Positions 28,016-36,771 are shown, numbered from the stretch's first letter. The stretch: DNA of 64,000 nucleotides from Denitratimonas tolerans (GCF_037203605.1 NZ_JBBDHC010000007.1:62001-126000), one strand, 5' to 3'. Numbers and translations are program-made. Notes: generated by a model from the sequence alone, not told the origin.

Positions 28016-29719
28016 TCAGGCCACCGCCAGGCGTGCGAGCAGGGCGGCGCGGTCCAGCGTTTCACTCTCGCTGGCGTCGCGGGCGCGATATTCGAACGTG
28101 CCCGCCGCCAGGCCGCGCTCTGAAACCACGATGCGATGCGGGATACCGATCAGCTCGATGTCGGCGAACATCGGACCGGGGCGCAGCCCGCGATCATCGA
28201 GCACCGCGTCCAGTCCGGCGCGCGTGAGCTGCCGATACAGCGCCTCGGCCGCTTCGGCGACGCTCTCGTCCTTTTTCGGATTGATGATGCATACCGCCAC
28301 TTTCCACGGTGCCATCGGCTCGGGCCAGACAATCCCGGCGGCGTCGTGGTTCTGCTCGATCGCGGCGGCGACGATGCGCGAGACGCCAATGCCATAGCAG
28401 CCCATCCACACGGTCTGCGCCTTGCCGTTTTCCGCCAGCACCGTGCAATCCATCGCTTCGGCATATTTCTGCCCGAGCTGGAATACGTGGCCGACCTCGA
28501 TGCCGCGCGCGATGCTCAGTGTGCCCTGGCCATCGGGCGAAGGATCGCCTTCGACCACGCTGCGGATATCGGCGACGTGGGTCGGTTCGGGCAGGTCGCG
28601 GCCCCAGTTGACGCCGGCGAGGTGGAATCCGGCGCGATTGGCCCCGACCACGAAATCCGCCATCGCCGCGACCGTGCGGTCTGCGACCACCGTGATCGGC
28701 TTCTTCGGATCGACCGGTCCGAGAAAACCCGGTTCGCTGCCCAGATAGTCGGCGATCTCCGCCTCGGTGGCGAAACGGCTTTCGCCCAGGCCCGGTGCCT
28801 TGGCGAGCTTGATCTCGTTGACGGTGTGGTCGCCGCGCACCAGTGCCAGCACGAAGCCGTCCGGCGTCATGAGTGCGAGCGACTTCACCGTGCGCGCCAG
28901 CGCGATGCCCATCAGCGCGGCCACGTCCTCGCAGGTCTTTTGCGTCGGCGTCGCCACCTCGCGCATCGCCTCGGCCGCCGCGGCGCGCGGTGCCGCCGGT
29001 GCCAGCGCTTCGGCCGCTTCCAGGTTGGCGGCGTAGGCGGAGGCGTCGGAAAAGGCGATGGCGTCCTCGCCCGAATCGGCCAGCACGTGGAACTCCTGCG
29101 AGGCGTCGCCGCCGATCGCGCCCGAATCGGCCTTCACCGCGCGGAACTTCAGGCCCAGGCGGGTGAAGATGCGGGTATAGGCCGCGTGCATCGTCTGGTA
29201 GCCGCGTTCCAGGCATTCGGGCGACAGGTGGAAGGAATAGGCGTCCTTCATCAGGAACTCGCGCGCCCGCATGACCCCGAAGCGCGGGCGGATCTCGTCG
29301 CGGAACTTGGTCTGGATCTGGTAGAAGTTGACCGGCAGCTGCTTGTAGGACTGCAGCTCGTTGCGCGCGAAGTCGGTGATGACCTCCTCGTGCGTGGGGC
29401 CGTAGCAATACTCGGTCTCCTTGCGGTCGCGGATCTTGAGCAGCTGGCCGCCGAACTTCTCCCAGCGCCCGGTTTCTTCCCACAGCTCGCGCGGCTGCAC
29501 CGAGGGCATCAGCATCTCGATCGCGCCGGCGCGGTCCATTTCTTCGCGCACCACCGCCTCCACCCGCCGCAGCACCCGCAGGCCGAGCGGGCTCCAGGTG
29601 TAGATGCCGGCCGCGAGCTTGCGGATCATGCCGGTGCGCAGCATCAGCTGGTGGCTGACGATCTCGGCGTCAGCCGGGGTTTCGCGGGAGGTATTGAGGT
29701 GAAATTGCGACAGGCGCAT
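28016..29719 (-). CDS. proS: Prolyl-tRNA synthetase (bacterial type with INS domain)
   Basis: It charges tRNA-Pro. The 567-residue protein has class II motifs 1-3, with motif 2 in the CYGPTHEEVIT/KFRDEIRPRFGVMRAREFLMKDAYSFH region. A YbaK-like editing insertion occupies about 230-385 (VKSLALMTPDGFVLALVRGDHTVNE), and an anticodon-binding domain lies at the C-terminus. This is the long bacterial form that can edit mischarged alanine. The start MRLSQFHLNT is the usual N-terminus; the open frame further upstream has no family match. Confidence 0.97.
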   Translation of the reverse strand: MRLSQFHLNTSRETPADAEIVSHQLMLRTGMIRKLAAGIYTWSPLGLRVLRRVEAVVREEMDRAGAIEMLMPSVQPRELWEETGRWEKFGGQLLKIRDRKETEYCYGPTHEEVITDFARNELQSYKQLPVNFYQIQTKFRDEIRPRFGVMRAREFLMKDAYSFHLSPECLERGYQTMHAAYTRIFTRLGLKFRAVKADSGAIGGDASQEFHVLADSGEDAIAFSDASAYAANLEAAEALAPAAPRAAAAEAMREVATPTQKTCEDVAALMGIALARTVKSLALMTPDGFVLALVRGDHTVNEIKLAKAPGLGESRFATEAEIADYLGSEPGFLGPVDPKKPITVVADRTVAAMADFVVGANRAGFHLAGVNWGRDLPEPTHVADIRSVVEGDPSPDGQGTLSIARGIEVGHVFQLGQKYAEAMDCTVLAENGKAQTVWMGCYGIGVSRIVAAAIEQNHDAAGIVWPEPMAPWKVAVCIINPKKDESVAEAAEALYRQLTRAGLDAVLDDRGLRPGPMFADIELIGIPHRIVVSERGLAAGTFEYRARDASESETLDRAALLARLAVA

Positions 29720-29808
29720 GGCCGGGTTCCGACGGTGAAGGCAAACGTCGGATTGTAGCGTGCCGGCACGCTTCGCGCCGCTTCCGCTTCGCGCCGCTGC
29801 CTGCCGCC

Positions 29809-30090
29809 TCAGCGCGTGGTGCCGGGCGGCGGCAGGGTCGTCGGAACGACGTTCTGGCGAGGGTCGATGCGCACGGTTTCGTAGGGGCGGTCGGGCGGCG
29901 GGGTGTCGGTCAGGTGTACCTGACCGGCCTCGTCGCGCCAGCGGTAGACCGCGGGCGAATACTCGCGCGAATGCGGATTCTGGCGCCGCCATTCCGCCGG
30001 CAGGCGCTCCGGCTGGTAGCGCCAAAGCCACGCCGCCGCGGCGGCCAGCAACGCAAGCACGACAACGGCACCGATCAGCGCGTTTCGCAT
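29809..30090 (-). CDS. DUF4124-type small membrane-anchored protein
   Basis: A 93-residue protein with an N-terminal membrane anchor or uncleaved signal (ALIGAVVVLALLAAAAAWLW) followed by a DUF4124 segment (VYRWRDEAGQVHLTDTPPPDRPYETV). DUF4124 domains are small beta-rich periplasmic modules common in gammaproteobacteria, of unknown function. It lies 25 bases downstream of a second DUF4124 gene, likely in one transcript. Confidence 0.82.
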   Translation of the reverse strand: MRNALIGAVVVLALLAAAAAWLWRYQPERLPAEWRRQNPHSREYSPAVYRWRDEAGQVHLTDTPPPDRPYETVRIDPRQNVVPTTLPPPGTTR

Positions 30091-30115
30091 GGCGACGGAG
30101 CGGGCCGCGGGTGCC

Positions 30116-30520
30116 TCAGGGCGCGTCGCAGTCGAGCGCGATGGCGCGTTCGTTGCGGTCGGCGTACTCCAGGCGCTCGCTTTCGCTCAGCGCGCGGGTC
30201 TTGCCGTTGTCCTCGATGCTCACTTCGAGGTTGGAGCGCAGCGCCGCGAGGTTGGCGCGCGCGGATTTGCAGCGTTCGGCCCGTGCGATCGCCGGATCCT
30301 CCTTGGCCGGCTCCTGCTCGGCGGCGGCCGGGTCCGGCGTGGCGATGGCGCTGGCACCGCCGGCGCGGACGTTGACGCGCTCGAACTTGCCATCCGCCGG
30401 CGGCTTGTCGGAATAGTGGGAGACGCCTTTTTCATCGACCCAGCGATAGACGTCGCTGGCACCGGCGGTCAACCACGCGCCCGCGAGGGCCAGGGTGACG
30501 AGGATGTGGGTGATGCGCAT
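30116..30520 (-). CDS. DUF4124 domain periplasmic protein
   Basis: A 134-residue secreted protein. The signal peptide ITHILVTLALAGAWLTAGAS is followed by a DUF4124 module (DVYRWVDEKGVSHYSDKPPADGKFERV), an Ala/Pro/Glu linker, and a charged helix (AERCKSARANLAALRSNLEV) with two cysteines in the mature C-terminal half. The family function is unknown. The start at 30520 was chosen for the signal peptide. It is divergent from pssA, with 136 bases between them. Confidence 0.85.
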   Translation of the reverse strand: MRITHILVTLALAGAWLTAGASDVYRWVDEKGVSHYSDKPPADGKFERVNVRAGGASAIATPDPAAAEQEPAKEDPAIARAERCKSARANLAALRSNLEVSIEDNGKTRALSESERLEYADRNERAIALDCDAP

Positions 30521-30656
30521 GATGGTGTGGCTCCTGGATCTGGCGGATTCCCCGGTGCGCAGTGTGCACCAAACGCGGGCGATGCGGTGCACCGTCGTGG
30601 CCGCGCGCGGCCGCGGGCTCGCGCTACACTGGACCCGGATACCCGCAGGATGCCAC

Positions 30657-31436
30657 ATGGAAACCCCGGCCCCCGCCGCCAAGCCGCGTCCGCGCGGCAT
30701 CTATCTCTTGCCGAACCTGTTCACCTCCGGTGCGCTGTTCGCCGGCTTTTACGCGATCATCGCCGCCTCGCAGGGACGCTTCACGGACGCCTGCATCGCG
30801 GTGTTCGTGGCGGCGGTCCTGGACGGGCTGGACGGGCGCATCGCGCGACTCACCGGCACCCAGAGCGATTTCGGCGTCCAGTACGACTCGCTGTCGGATC
30901 TGATCAGCTTCGGCATGGCGCCGGCACTGGTGATGTATCACTGGGCGCTGTCGGAGCTGCAGTTCGATGGCCCGATCGCAGGCAAGATCGGCTGGTCGGC
31001 GGCCTTTCTCTATGCCGCTTGCGCGGCGCTGCGGCTGGCGCGCTTCAATACCCAGGTCGGCGTGGTGGACAAGCGCTGGTTCATCGGTCTGGCCAGTCCG
31101 GCCGCGGCGGCGGTGATGATGTCGTTCATCTGGACCCTGGACAACCGCATGAACATGAGCGGCGGCCAAGTGCGCTGGATCGCGCTGGGCATCACCGTCG
31201 TCACCGGCCTGCTCATGGTGAGCCGGGTGCGCTACTTCAGCTTCAAGAGCCTGCCGTTCGCCGGGCGCGTCCCCTTCATGACGGTGCTGCTGGCGCTCGG
31301 GCTGCTGGTGCTGCTGGCCATCGACACGGCGCGGGTGCTGTTCGCCGCTTCGACGATCTACCTGCTGTCCGGGCCGCTCGGCTGGGTCTGGGGTCGGCTG
31401 CGGCGCAATCGGCAGCCACCCGTCACGCCGGGATGA
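30657..31436 (+). CDS. pssA: CDP-diacylglycerol-serine O-phosphatidyltransferase
   Basis: An integral-membrane CDP-alcohol phosphatidyltransferase that makes phosphatidylserine, the precursor of phosphatidylethanolamine. The signature DGLDGRIAR, eight residues, then GVQYDSLSD, with its four metal-binding aspartates, is complete. About seven to eight hydrophobic helices are visible in 259 residues. The stop overlaps the start of the downstream phosphatase gene (ATGA). Phosphatidylserine synthesis is therefore translationally coupled to a regulator and, through it, to a lipid-transport gene set. Confidence 0.92.
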   Translation: METPAPAAKPRPRGIYLLPNLFTSGALFAGFYAIIAASQGRFTDACIAVFVAAVLDGLDGRIARLTGTQSDFGVQYDSLSDLISFGMAPALVMYHWALSELQFDGPIAGKIGWSAAFLYAACAALRLARFNTQVGVVDKRWFIGLASPAAAAVMMSFIWTLDNRMNMSGGQVRWIALGITVVTGLLMVSRVRYFSFKSLPFAGRVPFMTVLLALGLLVLLAIDTARVLFAASTIYLLSGPLGWVWGRLRRNRQPPVTPG

Positions 31437-33112
31437 CCACCACCACCGCGACCACGGCGCGGAACGGATTGCTGACCCTGCTGGCCGAGGTCAGCCAGCA
31501 GCTTGCGGTATCGGTGGACCTCACGCGCACCTTGCGTGATTCGGCAGGTTTCGTGGCGCGCTATCTCGACGCCGAGGCGGTCAGCGTGTTCCTGCTGTCC
31601 GAGGATGGACAGACGCTGGAGTGCCGCGCCTGCCAGGGGCCGGTGGACATCCTCGGCCTGCGTATTCCGGTGGGTCAGGGCATCGTCGGGCGGACGGTCG
31701 CGCGAAACCAGTCGCAGATGGTGCGCGACGCCTACGCCGACCCGGATTTCGCCACCAGTATCGATACCGGCACCGGATTTCGCACCCGCAGCGTGCTGTG
31801 CGCGCCGCTGGTGACCGCACAGGGCGTGATCGGTGCGATCGAGGCCATCAACAAGCGCGGCGACGCGCTGTTCGAGGAGGCGGACCTGGACGCGCTGCGG
31901 CTGCTGGCTGCCCCGATGGCGCTGGCGCTCAACACTGCGCGCATGGCTGGCGAACTGGTGGAACAGCAGCGCATCCGGCGCGAGCTGGGCATGGCCCGGC
32001 GGTTGCAGCGCTCGATGCTGCCGCGGCGTCGGCGCGGCAGCTATCCGCTGCGCGCGCTGAACCTGGCGGCGCAGGAGATTTCCGGGGACTTCTACGATTT
32101 CTTCGACCTGCCGGACGGGCGCATCGCGTTCACCGTGGGCGACGTGGCGGGCAAGGGCCTGGACGCGGCCTTCCTGATGGTGCGCTGCGCCAGCCTGTTG
32201 CGCTGGGCCGGCAAGGAAGGGCTGCGCCCGGGCGACTGGCTGGCGCGGGTCAACGACGAGCTGGGCGAGGCGATCGCGCCGGGCATGTTCGTGTGCGCCG
32301 CGGCCGGCCACTACGACCCCGCCACGCGCGAGGCGGTGTGGGCCAACGCCGGCTTCCCGCCGCTGGTGCGCGTGGCGTCCGACGGCTCGGCAGAGGTGTT
32401 CGAGGCCGAGGGCCCGCCGCTGGGAATCCTGCGCCGGATGGTATTCCCCGAGCAGCGCACACAGCTCGCCGATGCCAGCCTGTACCTCTACTCCGATGGC
32501 GTCACCGACGTGCGCGATGCCGATGGCGTTCCGCTCGGCGTGGAGCGGGTGCAGGCGCTGCTGCAGGGGCTGGGCGATCTGGTGCCCGAGGCGCGCCTGC
32601 GCGCGCTGGCGCGCCACCTGCGCGGGCTGCGGGTCACCGACGACATCACCCTGATGCTGATCAGCGGCGACCCGCCCTGCTCCGAAACCCTGCTGCTGGA
32701 ACGCAGCTTCCCGGCCCAGGCGAGTGAAATGGCCGCCGTGCGCCACGCCCTGGCCGCGGCGCTCGCGCGCGCCGGCGTGGATGTCGCGCTGCGTCAGGCG
32801 CTGGTGCTGGCGGTGGACGAGGCCTGCACCAATATCATCCGGCACGGACACGCCGGCGGTGCCGACGCGCTGATCCAGCTGAACCTGACGCGCGAGGGCG
32901 ACGACCTGGTGTTCGAGCTGCTCGACAGCGCTCCCTGCGTCGAAGATGGCACGCTGGTGCCGCGCGATCTGTCCGAGTGCCGACCCGGCGGGCTGGGGCT
33001 CAACCTGATCGACAGCCTGATGGATGACTGGTCGCTGGAGCCGCGCGAGGGGCGCTGCGGCAACCGTCTTCGCATGGTCAAGCACCTGCTGCCAGAGGAG
33101 GAAACCCGATGA
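31433..33112 (+). CDS. GAF - PP2C (SpoIIE/RsbU) phosphatase - HATPase (RsbW-like) fusion
   Basis: A 559-residue soluble regulator. Residues about 15-165 form a GAF sensor domain. About 190-405 form a PP2C/SpoIIE phosphatase with its metal ligands in SGDFYDFFD, GDVAGKGLDAAFLM, SDGVTD and DDITLM. About 415-555 form a HATPase_c domain like anti-sigma kinases, with N-box VDEACTNIIRHG and G-box GGLGL. Phosphatase and kinase for a STAS partner are thus in one chain. The stop overlaps the STAS gene start (ATGA), so the STAS protein is the likely substrate. The longer open frame upstream is antisense or out of phase with pssA and was not used. Confidence 0.9.
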   Translation: MTTTTATTARNGLLTLLAEVSQQLAVSVDLTRTLRDSAGFVARYLDAEAVSVFLLSEDGQTLECRACQGPVDILGLRIPVGQGIVGRTVARNQSQMVRDAYADPDFATSIDTGTGFRTRSVLCAPLVTAQGVIGAIEAINKRGDALFEEADLDALRLLAAPMALALNTARMAGELVEQQRIRRELGMARRLQRSMLPRRRRGSYPLRALNLAAQEISGDFYDFFDLPDGRIAFTVGDVAGKGLDAAFLMVRCASLLRWAGKEGLRPGDWLARVNDELGEAIAPGMFVCAAAGHYDPATREAVWANAGFPPLVRVASDGSAEVFEAEGPPLGILRRMVFPEQRTQLADASLYLYSDGVTDVRDADGVPLGVERVQALLQGLGDLVPEARLRALARHLRGLRVTDDITLMLISGDPPCSETLLLERSFPAQASEMAAVRHALAAALARAGVDVALRQALVLAVDEACTNIIRHGHAGGADALIQLNLTREGDDLVFELLDSAPCVEDGTLVPRDLSECRPGGLGLNLIDSLMDDWSLEPREGRCGNRLRMVKHLLPEEETR

Positions 33113-33426
33113 GCCAGTGCGATACCCGGATCGACGGCGACTGCGCCGTCGTGGTGCTCGGCGGCGAGGTGGACCTGTCGTGGTCGGCGCAGGTGCGGCG
33201 CGAGGTGCTCGGCGCGCTCGAGCGCGCGCCGCGCGTGGCGGTGGACCTGGCCCAGGTCAGCTACATCGATTCTTCCGGCATCGCGGCGCTGGTGGAAGGA
33301 TTCCAGAACGCGCGCGGACGCGGCCAGCCGTTCGAGCTGGTGAACGTCAGCGCGCCGGTGCTGGCGGTGCTGAAGCTGGCGCGGCTGGACCGCGTGTTCA
33401 CCATCCGCACGGGGGCGGCGGACTGA
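33109..33426 (+). CDS. STAS domain protein (anti-sigma-factor antagonist or MlaB-like)
   Basis: A 105-residue single STAS domain. The DSSG motif with S55/S56 is the phosphorylation site of SpoIIAA/RsbV-type antagonists. A single-STAS protein next to MlaE can equally be MlaB, the cytosolic subunit that stabilises the MlaF ATPase dimer. Here both contexts coincide: a phosphatase/kinase gene overlaps it upstream and mlaE follows after three bases. Which partner it binds cannot be decided from sequence. The ordering argues that it links the two. Confidence 0.88.
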   Translation: MSQCDTRIDGDCAVVVLGGEVDLSWSAQVRREVLGALERAPRVAVDLAQVSYIDSSGIAALVEGFQNARGRGQPFELVNVSAPVLAVLKLARLDRVFTIRTGAAD

Positions 33427-33429
33427 GCC

Positions 33430-34227
33430 GTGGAAGCGATCTTCGCCGGTCTCGAACGCATCGGCAGGCGCACCGTCACGGTGGTGTCGGAGATCGGCTA
33501 TGGCACCAGCCTCCTGTTCGAGTCGCTCTGGTTCCTGGTCCTGGGCTGGCGCGTGGGCCAGCCGGTGCGCCCGCGCATGGTGCTGGAGCAGATGCGCCAG
33601 ATCGGCGTGGACGCCATTCCCATCGTCTGCCTGCTCGCGATGACGGTGGGCGTGATGCTGGGCATCCAGTTCATCGCCGCACTGGCGGAGTTCGGCGCGC
33701 AGAGTCAGGTGGTGGTGGCCTCCACCAAGTCGATCGTGCGCGAGTTCGGCGCGCTGATCACCGGCATCGTGGTGGCGGGGCGCAGCGGCTCGGCGCTGGC
33801 CGCACGACTGGGTTCGATGGTGGTGTCGCAGGAGGTGGACGCGCTCGCCGTGATCGGGGTGGATCCGGTGCGCTATCTGGTCGCGCCGGCGCTGCTGGCG
33901 ATGCTGGTGATGCTGCCGGTACTGACGATCCTGGCCGATGCCGTGGCCATCCTCGGCGCCGGCCTGTACTCGATGGGCCCGCTGGATCTGAGCCTGTCCG
34001 GCTACCTGGGCCAGACGCTCGAACTCATGACCCCGCGCGACGTGTGGGAAGGGCTTTCCAAGAGCGTGGTGTTCGGCCTGCTGATCGCCCTCATCGGCAC
34101 CAGCGTGGGTTTCTCGGTCAGCGGCGGTGCCGAAGGCGTCGGCCGCGCCACCACCCGCGCCGTGGTGCTGTCGATCAGCGCCCTGGTGCTGGCCGACATG
34201 CTGTTTTCGTTTTTTTTGAATCGGTGA
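33430..34227 (+). CDS. mlaE: MlaE-type ABC transporter permease
   Basis: An inner-membrane permease of MCE-type phospholipid transporters, 265 residues with five or so helices. The family motif EFGALITGIVVAGRSGSALAA and the TVGVMLGIQFI helix are present. The GTG start at 33430, three bases after the STAS stop, gives the usual N-terminal amphipathic helix and the ESLWFLVLGW segment. In Mla systems it forms the membrane core with MlaF and carries lipids between inner and outer membranes. Confidence 0.93.
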   Translation: MEAIFAGLERIGRRTVTVVSEIGYGTSLLFESLWFLVLGWRVGQPVRPRMVLEQMRQIGVDAIPIVCLLAMTVGVMLGIQFIAALAEFGAQSQVVVASTKSIVREFGALITGIVVAGRSGSALAARLGSMVVSQEVDALAVIGVDPVRYLVAPALLAMLVMLPVLTILADAVAILGAGLYSMGPLDLSLSGYLGQTLELMTPRDVWEGLSKSVVFGLLIALIGTSVGFSVSGGAEGVGRATTRAVVLSISALVLADMLFSFFLNR

Positions 34228-34235
34228 GGGCGGAA

Positions 34236-34376
34236 ATGGGGAAAGGGGAATCGGGAGTGGGCGGGGCTTGCGAGGCGCATCGCGCGTGCAGGGAGCCAGA
34301 TGCCCCCGCTGTTTGCGCGACTGGGGCCGATGGGCGCGCGCCATGACGATTCCCGACTCCCCACTCCCGATTCCCG
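34236..34376. repeat. Inverted-arm GGGATT-type element between mlaE and mlaF
   Basis: The left arm (GGGGAATCGGGAGTGGGC, about 34249-34264) pairs with the right arm (CCCACTCCCGATTCCC, about 34357-34374) across some 90 bases. The left edge is about 10 bases after the mlaE stop. The right arm lies inside mlaF and encodes its residues 2-12. It belongs to the same class as the elements at 3488, 54018 and 60141. Confidence 0.7.
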
Positions 34377-35173
34377 CGTCGGCGGAGCCCATCATCGACG
34401 TCCGCGGCCTCGACGCCTGGTACGGGCGCCGGCAGGTGCTGCACGGGGTGGATTTTTCCGTGGCGCCGGGCGAGATCCGGGTGGTGATGGGCGGCTCGGG
34501 CTCGGGCAAGAGCACGCTCCTGCGGCACCTGATCGGATTGCAGAAGCCGCGCGCCGGTGCGGTGCGGCTGCTCGGCACGGACCTGGCGCGGGCCGGCGCG
34601 CGCGAGCTTCTCGCGCTGCGGCGCAGGATCGGCGTCAGCTTCCAGGGTGGCGCGCTGTTCACCTCGATGACGGTGGGCGACAACGTTGCCCTGCCGCTGC
34701 GCGAGCACACCCGGCTTGACGAAAACACCATCCGCATCATGAGCCGGCTGAAGCTGGAAGTGGTCAACCTCGGCGGTTTCCAGGATCTCATGCCCAGCCA
34801 GCTTTCCGGTGGCATGGTCAAGCGCGCCGCGCTGGCCCGCGCCATCGTGATGGACCCGCGCCTGATGTTCTTCGACGAGCCCTCCGCCGGGCTCGACCCG
34901 GTGGTTTCCGCCGAGCTGGACGAACTGATCCTGCAACTGCGCGACGCCATGCGCATGACCATCGTCGTGGTCACCCACGAGCTGGAGTCGGCGTTCAAGA
35001 TTGCCGATACCATTACCGTGCTCGACCACGGACGCGTACTGATGACCGGAACCATGGCCCAGGTGCGGGCCAGCGACAATGAGCGCATCCAGGACCTGCT
35101 CAACCGCCGCCCGCGCGAAGTGGAGGTGGACGTGGATGCCTACCTGCGCCGGCTGACCGAGGAGGAAGCGTGA
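34343..35173 (+). CDS. mlaF: MlaF-type ABC transporter ATPase
   Basis: The cytosolic ATPase of an MCE lipid transporter, 276 residues. Walker A GGSGSGKST, the Q-loop SFQGG, the signature QLSGGMVKR, Walker B LMFFDEPSAGLDP and the switch histidine in VVTHE are intact. The first residues (TIPDSPLPIPAS) are encoded by the arm of the intergenic repeat element, so the N-terminus has been reshaped by it. The conserved domain starts at EPIIDVRGLDAWYG. A ribosome-binding site for the ATG at 34343 is weak. Start-codon doubt is moderate and function doubt low. Confidence 0.92.
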   Translation: MTIPDSPLPIPASAEPIIDVRGLDAWYGRRQVLHGVDFSVAPGEIRVVMGGSGSGKSTLLRHLIGLQKPRAGAVRLLGTDLARAGARELLALRRRIGVSFQGGALFTSMTVGDNVALPLREHTRLDENTIRIMSRLKLEVVNLGGFQDLMPSQLSGGMVKRAALARAIVMDPRLMFFDEPSAGLDPVVSAELDELILQLRDAMRMTIVVVTHELESAFKIADTITVLDHGRVLMTGTMAQVRASDNERIQDLLNRRPREVEVDVDAYLRRLTEEEA

Positions 35174-35207
35174 TGAACCCGTACCAGAAGCGTTGGGCGG
35201 CGCGGCG

Positions 35208-36125
35208 ATGAGGCGCGATACCGCCAACTACACCTTGATCGGCCTGGCCGTGGTGGTGGCGTTCGCACTGCTGCTGTCCACCCTCATGGCCATCACCGGC
35301 AGCCGCGGTGCCAGCACGCGCTACCACGCCCATTTCGACAACGTCACCGGCCTGCGCTTCGGCGCGCCGGTGCTGTACCAGGGATTTCGCATCGGGCAGG
35401 TGGCCGACATCGTGCCCGAGCGCGCCGCCGTGCTGCGCTACCGGGTCGAACTGGCGCTGCGCAGCGACTGGCCGATTCCCGAGGACAGCGTGGCCCAGCT
35501 CCAGGCCAGCGGGCTCCTGGCCGACGTGCGCATCGCCATCCGCGGCGGCCAGAGCGCCGTGATGCTCGCATCGGGCGCGGAGCTGGCGAGCGAAACCGGG
35601 GGCGACGTGTTCGCCGCCATGAACGAGCTGGCCGACGAGCTCACCATCCTGACCCGCGACCGGCTGCGTCCGCTGGCCGAGACCCTGGCAACCCGGGTGG
35701 AATCGATTTCCGGCTCCATCGACACCGGCCTGCCGCCGCTGGTGACCGAGACCCAGGCGCTGCTGGCGCGCCTCAACCATGCCGCCGATCAGGTCAACGC
35801 CCTGGTCGGGGAGGACAATCGGCAAGCCATCGGCGGCACCCTCGCCGACTTGCGCAGCCTGGCCGCCGATCTGCGCGAGACCCACGCGCAAACCCGCGAA
35901 CTGGTCACCGGACTCAACGCGGCGCTCGCGGAAAACCGGCCCGACATCCGGCAGGTGGTGACGGATCTGGAGCGCGTCGTGGGGACGCTTGCCCAGCGCA
36001 TGGATTCGGTGGCGCACCACCTGGATTCCTCCAGCCGCAATTTCGACGAATTCGCCCGCGAGATCCGGCGCAACCCGAACCGCCTGCTGTTCAGCCCCAA
36101 GGCCGATGAGGGGGAGGAGAAATGA
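35208..36125 (+). CDS. mlaD: MCE (MlaD-like) periplasmic lipid-binding protein
   Basis: A 305-residue protein with one N-terminal membrane anchor (LIGLAVVVAFALLLSTLMAI), one MCE domain (about 40-115: YHAHFDNVTGLRFGAPVLYQGFRIGQVADI) and a long helical C-terminal region (about 145-290). The C-terminal region carries heptad-like repeats that would build a needle or tunnel. It is longer than E. coli MlaD (183 residues), closer to the extended MCE proteins of PqiB/LetB type, but has a single MCE domain. The stop overlaps the lipoprotein start. A 12-codon frame between mlaF and this gene is probably not a gene. Confidence 0.9.
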   Translation: MRRDTANYTLIGLAVVVAFALLLSTLMAITGSRGASTRYHAHFDNVTGLRFGAPVLYQGFRIGQVADIVPERAAVLRYRVELALRSDWPIPEDSVAQLQASGLLADVRIAIRGGQSAVMLASGAELASETGGDVFAAMNELADELTILTRDRLRPLAETLATRVESISGSIDTGLPPLVTETQALLARLNHAADQVNALVGEDNRQAIGGTLADLRSLAADLRETHAQTRELVTGLNAALAENRPDIRQVVTDLERVVGTLAQRMDSVAHHLDSSSRNFDEFAREIRRNPNRLLFSPKADEGEEK

Positions 36126-36763
36126 ATCGCTGCATCCCGCTGGTCCTCCTTCTTGCCGCGCTGCTGGCTGGCTGCGCCGGCGTGCCCAGCGCCCCGGAAA
36201 CCACCTGGTACCGGTTGCCCGAACCGGTGCCGCGCGAGCGCCTGGACGCACCGCTGGTCGAACTGCCGATCGTGGTGGAAACCTTTACCGCCGACGGCCT
36301 GTATTCCGATCAGGCGCTGATCTACACGCTCGATGCGCAGGCCGATCGGCTGCGCGCCTACCACTACCAGCTCTGGATCGACCCGCCCGTGCGCCTGCTG
36401 CAGCGCCGGCTGGTGGCGGACCTGCGGGCCTCGGGCATCGCGCGGGTGGTTACCGACCGGCTGCCGACGCGGCTGGAGGTGCTGCGCGTGCACGGGCGCA
36501 TCGCGCGGCTCGACCGGGTACGCACGGACACGGGCTGGGAGGTGGCGGTCAGCCTCGTGCTGCGCGCCGAGCCGCCCGGCGGCGGACGCCCGTGGGTGAT
36601 CGGCGAGTACCACCGCCAGCTTCCGGCCGCCGGTGACCGGGTGGCCGATTCGGTGCGCGCCTACGGCCAGGCGCTGGATCAGATCCACGGCGAGTTCATC
36701 GCCGATCTCGCCGAACGCGCGCGTCGCGCCGCAGCGGGCAATGATGCGGTGCGGATGCGATAG
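36122..36763 (+). CDS. ABC transporter auxiliary lipoprotein (PqiC-like)
   Basis: A 213-residue lipoprotein with a type II signal and lipobox LLAGC (Cys18). The mature region resembles the ABC-type transport auxiliary component family (PqiC/DUF330): ETTWYRLPEPVP, AYHYQLWIDPPVRLLQRRLVADLRASG. It would sit at the inner face of the outer membrane and receive lipids from the MCE protein, with which it is translationally coupled (overlapping start). It replaces the MlaC/MlaA pair of the E. coli system, and no mlaC gene is present here. Confidence 0.88.
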   Translation: MNRCIPLVLLLAALLAGCAGVPSAPETTWYRLPEPVPRERLDAPLVELPIVVETFTADGLYSDQALIYTLDAQADRLRAYHYQLWIDPPVRLLQRRLVADLRASGIARVVTDRLPTRLEVLRVHGRIARLDRVRTDTGWEVAVSLVLRAEPPGGGRPWVIGEYHRQLPAAGDRVADSVRAYGQALDQIHGEFIADLAERARRAAAGNDAVRMR

Positions 36764-36771
36764 GTGGGCGC

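Noticed and set aside
28136..29758. Plus-strand open frame of 540 codons opposite proS
   Set aside because: It is antisense to conserved proS coding sequence with no recognisable domain.
30089..31432. N-terminal extension of the PP2C-HATPase protein across pssA
   Set aside because: The extension overlaps pssA in another frame and has shadow composition; the ATG at 31433 with ATGA overlap gives the GAF domain start.
35173..35211. Twelve-codon frame between mlaF and mlaD
   Set aside because: Too short and overlapping both genes; more likely a translational-coupling spacer.
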